From Marinirhabdus sp050859505 (GTDB lineage: Bacteria; Bacteroidota; Bacteroidia; Flavobacteriales; Flavobacteriaceae), in the NCBI RefSeq assembly GCF_050859505.1, contig NZ_CP193934.1:682001-746000 (forward strand): DNA of 64,000 nt, given 5' to 3'. The notes under the pieces were generated by a model, which worked only from the letters and a program-made list of their open reading frames with translations, searched no databases and was not told where the DNA came from. The position numbers and the translations under genes were made by a program. Of the stretch, positions 51,403 through 60,562 are shown one piece after another; within the stretch, counting starts at the first letter, position 1; every line of letters starts with the position of its first letter.

Positions 51403-52791
51403 TTAGTTATTTCCTTTTTGGATTACAGTTTGCTTGGTAGTACCATCTATATAATTTTTTTCGATACTGTAGAGTCCATTGGGTAAATCATCAATTAGGT
51501 TGGGGTTATTTATACTAGTTGAATCTTGTGGTGTTATGGTTACATTGGCGTTAAAAACATCATCATTAAATCGAGTAAGTAAGCCATCGCTAGCAAACAT
51601 ACTATCATTATCATAGCATCGTTGCGGATCTAAATATACTAGGTCTGTATTTTGAAAACTATTAATTATGATAGCTGTATGATTAGGATGATAGATGGTA
51701 CTATAATCCGTTTCATATTTACTTATAATTTTATCATGAACACTTACACTCCATGAAAAACTATCTCCATAGGGACTTGGCTGTGAGCAATCACAGTTGC
51801 AAGTTACAAAATGATAATCGAATCCAGGTTGAAACAAAGGTAATGTGGATGTAGAAGGCCCACTAACATAATACTCACCTGAATAAGGTTCATATAAAGA
51901 AGCGACACTAGTTTCAGCTGCTGTAAAAACTCCTCCATTTGTCGCTTCATCTACCAATATGGCATCTGCCATCCTAAAACCTTGGCCAGTAGTAAAATAC
52001 TCTTTTTTACAGGTGGTAGCATCAATATAGGTGCCACGCATTAAAAAGTTACGTACATCAGGTTCTAAAATTTGATATTGTTGTGCTACTGGAACACTAC
52101 AATCGGTGTAAGTTCCAATGTAGGTGCAATTATTAGGGTCAACATCACTTGTATTTAAATGACGTGTTGCTGGAGTATCGGCAACTCTATCCCCAGTATC
52201 GTATGCATTAAAGTTAGGATCATTGGGATCTCTAGTTACGTTCTCACAATTAGAACCTCCACTATCCAAATGCCTTAGGTTAAAACAATGTCCCATTTCA
52301 TTAATAAGCGTTGGACTTGCAACATTACCACCAGAAACACCAAGATTCGTGCTAACATATCTTTCTGCAATACCTCCAAAACCCTGTGCTTCCCTTGGTA
52401 TGTAAACATTAAACATATCTGGTTTATTAGCGCCTATTGATTTCGCATAATTGAGCATGGTCGTAAACTCACTTGTATTCTCCCAAACAATATGTTCTGT
52501 TTTGTTTAGTGTCCCGTTTCCTCGATACTTAAAGAATATATTAAACTGATTAAAAGTTATATTCAAGTTGGCAATCCCTTGTAAGATTTTATTTTCTGTG
52601 ATGGTAGTATTACCACTTCCATCGTCTTTTTTGATTACCCAAAAATATACATTATAAACTCTTGGTGCATAACTGGCTAAGTCATCTGGATTAGTTGAAT
52701 ACGTATACCCTGATGGGTCAATTGTTGTGCTTTCTGTAAACGCACATTCTGTAGATTCTTGGCTCAAGAGACTCCCGAACAAAAAATGCAT
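51403..52791 (-). CDS. Metzincin-like secreted protein, zinc site altered; possible decaying gene
   Basis: A 462-aa protein related to flavobacterial zinc metallopeptidases of the cytophagalysin/pappalysin type. The region around residue 164 reads LINEMGHCFNLRH where HExxHxxGxxH is expected: the first zinc ligand is Asn (codon AAT at 52300-52302, one base from the His codon CAT). Other family parts remain, such as CENVTRDPNDPNFNAYDTGDRVADTP (split: CENVTRDPNDPNF, DTGDRVADTP). The annotated start lacks the usual basic head; upstream, MKKIITTFLCIFCSGVS is encoded in another frame and stops at once. One extra A in the A7 run after ATG 52819 would join the frames. Inactive enzyme or pseudogene are both possible. 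Confidence 0.65.
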   Translation of the reverse strand: MHFLFGSLLSQESTECAFTESTTIDPSGYTYSTNPDDLASYAPRVYNVYFWVIKKDDGSGNTTITENKILQGIANLNITFNQFNIFFKYRGNGTLNKTEHIVWENTSEFTTMLNYAKSIGANKPDMFNVYIPREAQGFGGIAERYVSTNLGVSGGNVASPTLINEMGHCFNLRHLDSGGSNCENVTRDPNDPNFNAYDTGDRVADTPATRHLNTSDVDPNNCTYIGTYTDCSVPVAQQYQILEPDVRNFLMRGTYIDATTCKKEYFTTGQGFRMADAILVDEATNGGVFTAAETSVASLYEPYSGEYYVSGPSTSTLPLFQPGFDYHFVTCNCDCSQPSPYGDSFSWSVSVHDKIISKYETDYSTIYHPNHTAIIINSFQNTDLVYLDPQRCYDNDSMFASDGLLTRFNDDVFNANVTITPQDSTSINNPNLIDDLPNGLYSIEKNYIDGTTKQTVIQKGNN

Positions 52792-52950
52792 AAAAAAGTT
52801 GTAATGATTTTTTTCATGATTAAAAATTTAAGATTAATTAGATTCGCCAATATGGCAATTGCGGGGGAGTCAAATCAAATATAGGAATAAAATTATAATG
52901 TAGTATTATAAGGTTACAGTATATTTATTTAAATACGGCATTTTGATTGC

Positions 52951-53205
52951 ATGCCATTTGTAAGCGAACATGACATATATCAAATAAAATCTAACTTACC
53001 TAAGGCATTAGGGGAAGCTATTAGAGTGGAAAGAAAAAATAAAAATCTTTCACAAACCGAATTAGCAGCGCTTACACAAAAGGACCGCCAATATATTTAC
53101 AAAATTGAAAAAGGAAAGGTGACACCTAACATAGTAACCGTTGGGATAATCGCTAAAGCTTTAGAAATATCGATTGCAGAATTACTTAAAGATTTAGGTA
53201 CATAA
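52951..53205 (+). CDS. XRE-family helix-turn-helix regulator
   Basis: An 84-aa DNA-binding protein, a single HTH_3 domain: LGEAIRVERKNKNLSQTELA, then LTQKDRQYIYKIEKGKVTPN and a final helix LEISIAELLKDLG. It is transcribed divergently from the metalloprotease-like gene, 159 bp apart, and followed by a strong terminator. No toxin partner is adjacent. The target is unknown; the divergent neighbour is a natural candidate. Confidence 0.88.
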   Translation: MPFVSEHDIYQIKSNLPKALGEAIRVERKNKNLSQTELAALTQKDRQYIYKIEKGKVTPNIVTVGIIAKALEISIAELLKDLGT

Positions 53206-53236
53206 AAAAGGAGCTCAAAATGAGCTCCTTTTTTTT
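53205..53236 (+). terminator. Intrinsic terminator of the XRE regulator
   Basis: Stem AAGGAGCTCA / TGAGCTCC with a 3-nt A loop, followed by eight T. A TTTCGG-rich tract (53237-53278) follows, like the one after the GAGCTC hairpin at 15746. Confidence 0.88.
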
Positions 53237-53278
53237 CATCTTCGAATTCGGTTTCGAATTCAATTTCGGTTTCAAGGT

Positions 53279-55354
53279 TTACCAAATACGCACTCTATTT
53301 TCCGGAGCTACGTACATAGGATCGCCTTCCTTAATATCGAATGCCTCGTAAAAAGCATCTATGTTTTTAAGCGGCTCTGTAGCACGGTACATTCCTGGAG
53401 AATGGGGATCTGTTTTAATTTGGGTACGTAAAGACTCTTCACGTTGCTTGGTTCTCCAAACGGTTGCCCAACTCATAAAGAAACGTTGTTCTGGTGTAAA
53501 CCCGTCTATGTCGCCAGGACGGCCATTTTCTTTGTAGAATTTCTGTAATCCATCGTAGGCACCTAGCAATCCGCCAAGGTCACCAATATTTTCACCTAAA
53601 GTAAACTTTCCGTTAATGAAGACGCTGTCTAGCACTTCAACACTATCGTATTGGGCTGCTAATGCATCACCACGTTGTGTAAATTTCTCAAGATCTCCGT
53701 CTGTCCACCAGTTTACTAAGTTTCCGTCACCGTCAAAACGTGCGCCACTATCGTCGAAAGCGTGTGAGATTTCGTGACCGATTACAGCTCCCATTCCACC
53801 GTAGTTTACAGCTTCGTCTGCTTTATAATCGTAGAAAGGGGGTTGTAAAATTGCTGCCGGGAATACGATTTCATTATTAAACGGATTGAAATATGCATTC
53901 ACCGTTTGTGGTGACATTCCCCACTCGGTTCTATCTACAGGCTCATCAATTTTATCCAGGTTATCTTTAAACTGCCAGTTTCCAACAGCCATCATATTTT
54001 CGTAATAGGTATTTCCTGCCTTTACATCCATTGAAGAGTAATCCTCCCAAGAATCTGGATAGCCAATTTTAACGGTAAATTTATTCAGTTTTGCTACTGC
54101 TTTTTCTTTGGTTTCGGCACTCATCCAATCTAGATTCATGATTCGGTCTTTGTAGGCTGCGATTACGTTGGCAATCATTTTTTCTGCCTTTTCTTTTGCT
54201 TCCGGCGGAAACTTTTCATCTACATACAATTGTCCTACTGCTTCTCCTACGCTACCGTTAACAGTACCAAGGGCACGTTCGTCTGCCGGACGTTGCTTTA
54301 CAGCGCCGCTCAAATACTTACTATAGAAATCCCAACTGGCTGTTTCAATTTCAGTAGACAATGCTCCTGCTGCACTGTTTAATGTCTGCCAGCGCATTAC
54401 CGTTTTCCAGGTATCAATATCTTTTTTAGATAAAACATTTTGTACGGTTTGCATATAAGTAGGCTGCATCACGATTAAGGTATCCAATTGTTTGGTTACC
54501 CCCATGTCCTTTAGTGCTTGTTCCCATTGTACAGCGGGCACCATTTTTTGAACCTGCTCCATACTTCTTGGATTGTTGAAGTTTCTGAAATCACGACTCG
54601 CCACTTTGTCTAATCTTGGTGCTGCCAAGGTAGTTTCAAAAGCTAAGATCTTTTCGGCTTGTGTACGAGCAGCTTCTTCAGAATCTCCTAAATACTGTAG
54701 CATTCTTGTAATATGGTCTACGTATTTTTCTCTAATTTCGATAGACTTCGCATCGGTATTGGTATAGTAATCACGATCTGGAAGGCCTAAACCTCCTGGC
54801 GTGATGTATGCCGAATTCATCGCACTATTGCTAGGGTTACTAAACGCAGCAATTCCGAAGAAAGGCTGTGAAACCTCTGTAGCACGAGTAGTTAATACTT
54901 TCTGGAAATCTTCTACTGTTTTAATACCAGCAATAGCATCTAATGCAGGTTGTAATGGAGTAATCCCTGCTTTGTTTCTAGCAACGGTATCTAATTCTGA
55001 AGCAAATATTGCCAAAGCTTTAGCCTGATCTGTTTCTGCTCCATATGTTCCACTCTCTTTTGCAGTGTTTAAAATTTCCAACACATCTTTGTCTGTAGAC
55101 TTACGCAACACACCAAAACCTCCCCAACGTACCTGGTCATCTGGGATTTCGGTATTCTTCATCCAATTTCCGTTTACGTAGTTGTAAAAATCATTTTTTG
55201 GATTTACGGTCGTATCCATATTGGAGAGGATAATACCACGCTCTTCGGTATCGGCTTGCGCCATGTCTTGGTCTTTGTTTTTGTCGTCACAAGATGTAAC
55301 CGCCAGGGCTACAGCTGCAACAGCAACAACAGATGTTATGATGTTTCGTTTCAT
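53279..55354 (-). CDS. M13-family (neprilysin/PepO-like) metallopeptidase lipoprotein
   Basis: A 691-aa zinc endopeptidase that cleaves oligopeptides, probably in the periplasm or outer membrane. The lipoprotein signal VAVAAVALAVTSC is followed by an acidic linker. The zinc motif is VIGHEISHAFDDSGA (HExxH), the third ligand and proton donor are in GENIGDLGG, and family elements NAYFNPFNNEIVFPAAIL and CxxW-less C-terminus PENRVRIW are present. Length and order match bacterial M13 enzymes. It is followed on the minus strand by no gene in the same unit. Confidence 0.94.
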   Translation of the reverse strand: MKRNIITSVVAVAAVALAVTSCDDKNKDQDMAQADTEERGIILSNMDTTVNPKNDFYNYVNGNWMKNTEIPDDQVRWGGFGVLRKSTDKDVLEILNTAKESGTYGAETDQAKALAIFASELDTVARNKAGITPLQPALDAIAGIKTVEDFQKVLTTRATEVSQPFFGIAAFSNPSNSAMNSAYITPGGLGLPDRDYYTNTDAKSIEIREKYVDHITRMLQYLGDSEEAARTQAEKILAFETTLAAPRLDKVASRDFRNFNNPRSMEQVQKMVPAVQWEQALKDMGVTKQLDTLIVMQPTYMQTVQNVLSKKDIDTWKTVMRWQTLNSAAGALSTEIETASWDFYSKYLSGAVKQRPADERALGTVNGSVGEAVGQLYVDEKFPPEAKEKAEKMIANVIAAYKDRIMNLDWMSAETKEKAVAKLNKFTVKIGYPDSWEDYSSMDVKAGNTYYENMMAVGNWQFKDNLDKIDEPVDRTEWGMSPQTVNAYFNPFNNEIVFPAAILQPPFYDYKADEAVNYGGMGAVIGHEISHAFDDSGARFDGDGNLVNWWTDGDLEKFTQRGDALAAQYDSVEVLDSVFINGKFTLGENIGDLGGLLGAYDGLQKFYKENGRPGDIDGFTPEQRFFMSWATVWRTKQREESLRTQIKTDPHSPGMYRATEPLKNIDAFYEAFDIKEGDPMYVAPENRVRIW

Positions 55355-55410
55355 ATTTTGGTTTTAAAATTATTCTGGTATTAGTAGAGAAACTGTCTAG
55401 TTTGTTACAC

Positions 55411-56004
55411 TCAATTTCCCTTATTATCTTGAAGTTCTACCTTATAAACGGAATCTAAGAACTTGCGCTGTTTTTCTATTTCTTTTTGTTCGGTTTCTTT
55501 GAGCTCGTCATCAATTTTACTTTTTTTGAAGGTTCTGTTCATTTCAATAAAAAGATTTTGTGCTGCTATATTCATTTCTTCTAAACCCATCTCCAATTGT
55601 AGGGAATCTACATTGTTTTCTTTAGCCAACTGCTCCAATACTTTTGCGCGGGTATTCACCAACATAAGCCTTGCATAAATGTATCGGGTATTTATAGTGT
55701 CTGGAATTTTAGTGAGTAAGGAATCTGTCTGGAGCGTTAATTGTTCCGAAATATCCTGTAAGGTAGGCAAGGTCTGATTTTTTAAGCGTTGCGTGTTTGC
55801 TTCAAAATCTTCAAAAACCGACCAGGAAATGGCTTGTGATTTTGCGGCTTCTGAAAGTGTTGGCAATATGGAAAGCATACTTCCATATCGTGTAACGTCA
55901 TCTACCTTTTGGACATTGGTAGCTGTTTCTGAAGTTTCCTCACAAGAAATTAGCACAGAAAGCACTCCGCCAAAAAATAGGGTAAAACAAATTAAACGTT
56001 TCAT
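55411..56004 (-). CDS. Hypothetical helical lipoprotein
   Basis: A 197-aa protein with a lipoprotein signal (MKRLICFTLFFGGVLSVLISC) and an otherwise helical, charged body (QLTLQTDSLLTKIP, VLEQLAKENNVDSLQLEMG, KETEQKEIEKQRKFLDSVY). I do not recognise a family. It lies 56 bp upstream of the M13 peptidase gene on the same strand and may share its transcript. Confidence 0.75.
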   Translation of the reverse strand: MKRLICFTLFFGGVLSVLISCEETSETATNVQKVDDVTRYGSMLSILPTLSEAAKSQAISWSVFEDFEANTQRLKNQTLPTLQDISEQLTLQTDSLLTKIPDTINTRYIYARLMLVNTRAKVLEQLAKENNVDSLQLEMGLEEMNIAAQNLFIEMNRTFKKSKIDDELKETEQKEIEKQRKFLDSVYKVELQDNKGN

Positions 56005-56136
56005 TAAAACAAACTATAAATTGCAAATATAAGTGTAATCTTACCGCTAAAAGTTAAAGGTTTGCAAAATTTATGCTTGTACAGAATGTGTATCTTTACT
56101 TCTGAAAAAAGAAATCTCAACTTAGAAGTATTTGTT

Positions 56137-57075
56137 ATGAAAAAAAGAATCCTCATCATAGGCGCCTGCGGGCAAATTGGAACCGAGCTTACCGCAACCC
56201 TTAGAAAACAATATGCGTCCCATAAAGTAATTGCAAGTGATATCCGCGAAGGTGATACAGAAATGATGGAAGCGGGACCTTTTGAAGTGCTGGATGCCAT
56301 GGATTACAATGCCGTACAAGATGTAGTGATTAAACACGAAATTACCGATGTATATTTAATGGCTGCCATGCTCTCTGCTACGGCCGAGAAATTCCCGATG
56401 CGTGGATGGAATCTAAACATGAATTCGCTTTTTAATGTGCTCAATTTGGCCAAAGAAGGGAAAATTGATAAAATATTCTGGCCTTCCAGTATTGCCGTTT
56501 TTGGTCCCACAACTCCACAAACCGAAACCCCACAGCACACTATTATGGAGCCTAGCACCGTCTACGGAATAAGCAAGCAAACTGGCGAACGCTGGTGTGA
56601 GTATTACTTTAATAAATATGGAGTAGACGTACGGAGTATTAGATACCCTGGTTTAATAAGTTATAAAACCTTACCTGGTGGGGGCACGACAGATTATGCC
56701 GTAGATATTTACCATAAAGCGGTAAAACATAATAAATACATCTGCTTTTTAAATGCTGAAACGACCTTACCTATGATGTTTATGGACGATGCCATACGAG
56801 CAACTATAGGAATTATGGAGGCGCCTTCAGAAAAAGTAAAGATCAGAAATTCGTACAATCTCGCTGCTATGAGTTTTAATCCTGAAGACATTACGGCAAG
56901 CATTAGAAAACAACAAAAGGACTTCCAAATTTCCTACGAGCCAGATTTTAGACAAGCTATTGCAGACTCTTGGCCACAGAGCATTGACGATACGAAGGCA
57001 CGTGAAGACTGGGGCTGGAAACACGAAATAGAGCTAGATGAAATGACTAAGATTATGTTGGAGAATTTGGGGTAA
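56137..57075 (+). CDS. SDR-type L-threonine 3-dehydrogenase
   Basis: A 312-aa NAD-dependent extended SDR that oxidises L-threonine to 2-amino-3-oxobutyrate (EC 1.1.1.103). It has the cofactor loop ILIIGACGQIGTELT (residues ~4-18), the serine SSIAVFG, and the YxxxK catalytic pair in YGISKQTGE; the family elements PGLISYKTLPGGGTTDYAV (split: PGLISYKTLPGG, GTTDYAV) are typical of the epimerase-like threonine dehydrogenases. ATG 56137 is chosen over 56062 because the conserved domain begins there. No kbl gene (2-amino-3-ketobutyrate ligase) is adjacent. Confidence 0.9.
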   Translation: MKKRILIIGACGQIGTELTATLRKQYASHKVIASDIREGDTEMMEAGPFEVLDAMDYNAVQDVVIKHEITDVYLMAAMLSATAEKFPMRGWNLNMNSLFNVLNLAKEGKIDKIFWPSSIAVFGPTTPQTETPQHTIMEPSTVYGISKQTGERWCEYYFNKYGVDVRSIRYPGLISYKTLPGGGTTDYAVDIYHKAVKHNKYICFLNAETTLPMMFMDDAIRATIGIMEAPSEKVKIRNSYNLAAMSFNPEDITASIRKQQKDFQISYEPDFRQAIADSWPQSIDDTKAREDWGWKHEIELDEMTKIMLENLG

Positions 57076-57105
57076 TTATTTTCTTATAGTTTAGAAAGCT
57101 ATATT

Positions 57106-57138
57106 TAAAAAGTCCTTACTTGAGTAAGGACTTTTTTT
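57106..57138 (+). terminator. Intrinsic terminator of the threonine dehydrogenase gene
   Basis: Arms AAAAAGTCCTTACT and AGTAAGGACTTTTTTT form a long perfect stem around a very short loop, with the T run at the end. The region between here and the tRNA (57139-57223) shows nothing else recognisable. Confidence 0.88.
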
Positions 57139-57223
57139 GGACAGTATTTTTAAACACCCTTTAATGCGTTATAGCATTTGAAATAAAGATATATTTTCGC
57201 TGGGACAGTTAGATTGATTGCAT

Positions 57224-57255
57224 AAAAAAAGCCCTCACATTGCTGTGAAGGCTTC
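57224..57255 (-). terminator. Terminator of tRNA-Asn
   Basis: On the minus strand the stem GCCTTCACA / TGTGAGGGC (one mismatch, 4-nt loop) is followed by seven T. It begins a few bases after the 3' end of the tRNA gene. Confidence 0.82.
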
Positions 57256-57261
57256 TTTTCG

Positions 57262-57335
57262 CTCTCCCTCTTGGGCTCGAACCAAGGACCCTCTGATTAA
57301 CAGTCAGATGCTCTAACCAACTGAGCTAAGGGAGA
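57262..57335 (-). tRNA. tRNA-Asn (anticodon GTT)
   Basis: On the minus strand a 74-nt cloverleaf: acceptor TCTCCCT pairs with AGGGAGA, the D arm contains AGCTCAGTTGGTTAGAGC, the anticodon stem-loop is CTGACTGTTAATCAG with GTT at the anticodon, and the T arm is CTTGG-TTCGAGC-CCAAG, followed by discriminator G. CCA is not encoded. The gap from here to the TonB receptor gene (57336-57440) holds no other gene. Confidence 0.96.
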
Positions 57336-57440
57336 ATTTCATATAGAAAATTAAAAGGTGTTACCCTTTTAGCGGTTGCAAATATAATCTATTTTTTAAG
57401 TATGCAAAACAAGTCATTAATTTTTTTAAAATTTTCCTTC

Positions 57441-59846
57441 TTAAAAGGTATAGCTCGCTGCAACAATTAAATTTCTACCCGCAGCGCTAATACCGCTACT
57501 GTAGGGTCTATATCGCTGGTCTGTAATGTTTTCCAGGACTGCATTTACTCGTAGTGCTTCAGATATTTTGTACTGGGCGCCAAAATTTAAAGTATACCAG
57601 TTTGGCGCAAATGGATTACCATTCGTATCTGTGGCATATAAAAAAGCATTGTTTTGCTGGCTAGGTGCTAAATCTTCAAAATCGAATTGGCTGTTATATT
57701 CTGCAAAAGCGTCAAGCTTTAATTTTTTCCATTGGTAGATTAAGTGACTGTTCCCAAACTGGGGCGCAATGTGCCGGCTGGGAGCTTTTGTACCATCGTC
57801 TTCTTCAGAAAATCCGTCGGTAATATTATAATGGGATGTTAACTGCAAGTCTTTTGTGAAGTTAACCTCCATCCCTACTTCAAAACCATATATTTCGGCT
57901 TTAGCTGCATTCTGAATGGCCTGTACATTGCTTAATTCACCCTGATACTCAATTTCTGTTTCACCATTTAAGTTAAAATCCCGGCGTACCAATGCGTCTT
58001 CTAATACGGTATAAAAAATTGCCATATCCAGTTTTACTACATCGCTAAAGGTAAGGGTTGCTCCCAACTCACCATTGTATGCATACTCTGGTTTTAGGTC
58101 TGGGTTCGGCACGACTACACTTCCTGGCTCACTTTCAAAAATCTTCCCTACATCATCAATATTTGGTGCTCTAAAAGCGGTTCCAAAATTGAGTTTCCAC
58201 CCCAAAATATCACTGGCTTGCCAAGCAAGACCAGCACTTCCTGTTACCGCACCTGTACTTATGTTGGCTTCAGAAAAAGGAAAATCAAAAAACTGGTCAT
58301 CAAACGTGGCATCTATCAGGATATGATTGTATCGCAAGCCTCCTTGAAATGATAGTGTTTCTGTAAACTTAGATTGTAAACTCGCATACCCCGCAATAGA
58401 TTGCCAGGTACTGCCGTCTGGATATCTAGATGCGTCTGGGGCACTGGTTCCAGTATCAATATCTGTTTGTTGCCCTACACTGTTCACTTGGTTATATACA
58501 TATTCTACACCATAATTCAATTTTGTTTTGTCCCAGTCCTTTTCAAAATCCCAAGCCGCGGTGTACGCATTTACTTTTTCTTCAGTTTGAAATAAAATAG
58601 AATCTCCAAAATCTCTATCATTTCGACTTTCTTTAAATCGTTGGAAAGAAATGGTAGCTATACTTTCATCGAAGATACCATTATTATAAGCCGTATTTCT
58701 TGCCTGTAGATTTCCGGACATCCACTCTTGCGGTCCATAATACCACTCTGCTGATCGAAGCTCGCCACCTTGCTTACGAATTAACCTATCGTATCTTGGA
58801 TAATCGCTTGTGGTTGTATAGAAAAGTCCTAAGTTAAAATCCCATTTGTCTGAGGGCATATATCGCACCTTTTGCATGGTGTTTATCTGGTTGTAGCCAG
58901 TAGGGCGCTGTACAAGCGGATTGTCATTATCTACTACGGTATCTACTCCATTTATAATTTCAACATATTCATTGCGCAAATAATCGTCTGGACCGTTGCT
59001 TCCCATGCGTAGGTCGTCAAAATCGCTATAGGTTACGCTGGTTAAAAACGCCCACTCCTTTAAGCCAACATTAAAATCGAAATGTCCTGTTTTTTCATTG
59101 TTTGCTGTAGCATATCTTGCCGTTCCACTTCCTGAAATAGCCACACCATCTTCAAAAGAAAACTTGGGTCTTTTAGTATAAAAATTCATGACACCTCCTA
59201 CGGCATCACTTCCGTAAGGGACTGAACCTGGCCCAAGAATTACCTCGGTCCGCTCAATAGCAAAGGGATCAATAGAAATTACATTTTGAACGTTTCCACC
59301 GCGAAAAATTGCCGTGTTAAATCGAACACCATCTACTGCTATAAGCAATCTATTGGTAGAAAAACCCCGAATTAATGGGCTTCCACCACCTAACTGACTC
59401 TTTTGAATATACACCTGCCCGCTACTCTCTAGCAAATCTGCTGCGGTTTGTGGATTACTGAATAGTACATCCTCGCTGGTAATACTCAATACTTGTTGTG
59501 GAATATCACGTTTTTTTTGTCCAAATTTTGAGACAGATAATACCACCTCATCCAGAGTACTAGCATCTTCTTTCAATAAAACAGTGCCATTGGCAATCTG
59601 GCTTTTTAGTACTTTATATTCTAAGTGAGAGATATGTTTAAAGATGATTTCTTCTGAAGCAGTAAACGCTGAAATATCTACCTTCCCATCAAAATCTGTA
59701 ACGCCAGACTTGGATTTACTAGCATTGTAAACTGCAACTCCAGAAACTGGAATATTGGTGGTTTGATCTTTTACGGTGATAATTTGAGCGGAAAGTGAGA
59801 TGAAAAATAATAAGGCTACAACGGTTAAGGATAATCGTAAAGTCAT
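57441..59846 (-). CDS. TonB-dependent outer-membrane receptor (haem/siderophore-type layout)
   Basis: An 801-aa receptor with signal peptide (RLSLTVVALLFFISLSAQ), an N-terminal carboxypeptidase-regulatory-like domain, a plug (SGQVYIQKSQLGGGSPLIRGF, seen as SGQVYIQKSQLGGG and SPLIRGF; then RTEVILGPGSVPYGSDAVGG) and a barrel ending in AASYTF. The sequence style resembles haemoglobin/haem receptors, but the ligand is not certain. Its start overlaps the end of recO by 4 nt, so it is the last gene of the porZ - recO - receptor unit. Confidence 0.9.
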   Translation of the reverse strand: MTLRLSLTVVALLFFISLSAQIITVKDQTTNIPVSGVAVYNASKSKSGVTDFDGKVDISAFTASEEIIFKHISHLEYKVLKSQIANGTVLLKEDASTLDEVVLSVSKFGQKKRDIPQQVLSITSEDVLFSNPQTAADLLESSGQVYIQKSQLGGGSPLIRGFSTNRLLIAVDGVRFNTAIFRGGNVQNVISIDPFAIERTEVILGPGSVPYGSDAVGGVMNFYTKRPKFSFEDGVAISGSGTARYATANNEKTGHFDFNVGLKEWAFLTSVTYSDFDDLRMGSNGPDDYLRNEYVEIINGVDTVVDNDNPLVQRPTGYNQINTMQKVRYMPSDKWDFNLGLFYTTTSDYPRYDRLIRKQGGELRSAEWYYGPQEWMSGNLQARNTAYNNGIFDESIATISFQRFKESRNDRDFGDSILFQTEEKVNAYTAAWDFEKDWDKTKLNYGVEYVYNQVNSVGQQTDIDTGTSAPDASRYPDGSTWQSIAGYASLQSKFTETLSFQGGLRYNHILIDATFDDQFFDFPFSEANISTGAVTGSAGLAWQASDILGWKLNFGTAFRAPNIDDVGKIFESEPGSVVVPNPDLKPEYAYNGELGATLTFSDVVKLDMAIFYTVLEDALVRRDFNLNGETEIEYQGELSNVQAIQNAAKAEIYGFEVGMEVNFTKDLQLTSHYNITDGFSEEDDGTKAPSRHIAPQFGNSHLIYQWKKLKLDAFAEYNSQFDFEDLAPSQQNNAFLYATDTNGNPFAPNWYTLNFGAQYKISEALRVNAVLENITDQRYRPYSSGISAAGRNLIVAASYTF

Positions 59847-60562
59847 TGAAAAAGTTGGTTAAGGATTGGTAAGGATTTTGGTTTTCTGAAGCCGTGTAGA
59901 TGTATTTGATAATAACGTATCAACAAATGAAGCACTTCAAGTCGTGTTGTTTTATTTAATTTTATTTGTGGAATTGCATCAATTTTTATGCCGAAAAATT
60001 GCCTCAATGCCTCTACGTGTGAGCCTTTTTCACAATAGCCATTGCTTGACTTTTCCTGGAAAGTACCTTCTAATAAGTTGAAGTACAGGTGTTTTTCATC
60101 AGTTACCTCTGGATAAAACCCTAAATACTGCGTTAGATTCAGTAAAAAATAAATATGAAAATTAGCGAAATCTTCTAAAGCATCTAAGAAAATAAAGGCA
60201 CTGGAAATATAATGATACAAAGCACTATTAGCCTCTTCTTCTTGAATGGCATCCTTTAAAACTTCAGATAAAAAAAGTACTACAGACCCTTTTACAACAT
60301 CTGTGTGTAGTGTTTTATAAGGATACAGCACTTTTGCCTCACGAATACTTTCCAAAGTGCCTTTATTCTTATGGTTGGCAATAATTTCTAACTGAGTGAG
60401 TGGTTGAAATAGTGAGATTTTTAATGCACCTTTTTTAGATTTTAAGATACGACGTAGCATATAGCTTTTACGACCATCGCTTAAGGTGTAGCAGTGTGCG
60501 ATCACATCTGCTTCGGCATATTTTAACGTGTGTAATACGATGGCCTCTGTGGCAACTACCAT
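59843..60562 (-). CDS. recO: DNA repair protein RecO
   Basis: A 239-aa recombination mediator that with RecR loads RecA on single-stranded DNA. The N-terminal OB-fold shows EAIVLHTLKYAEADVIAHCYT and GRKSYMLRRILKSKKG (each a separate stretch); the C-terminal helical domain has FHIYFLLNLTQYLGFYPEV. The family's zinc-finger cysteines are not evident. It overlaps porZ by 1 nt and the TonB receptor gene by 4 nt, showing tight co-transcription. Confidence 0.92.
   Translation of the reverse strand: MVVATEAIVLHTLKYAEADVIAHCYTLSDGRKSYMLRRILKSKKGALKISLFQPLTQLEIIANHKNKGTLESIREAKVLYPYKTLHTDVVKGSVVLFLSEVLKDAIQEEEANSALYHYISSAFIFLDALEDFANFHIYFLLNLTQYLGFYPEVTDEKHLYFNLLEGTFQEKSSNGYCEKGSHVEALRQFFGIKIDAIPQIKLNKTTRLEVLHLLIRYYQIHLHGFRKPKSLPILNQLFQ

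Noticed and set aside
54714..54734. GGTCTACGTATTTTT inside the M13 peptidase gene, matching the right half of the operator and its flank
   Set aside because: Only one half-site is present, it is inside a coding sequence and there is no gene start downstream on that strand; probably chance.
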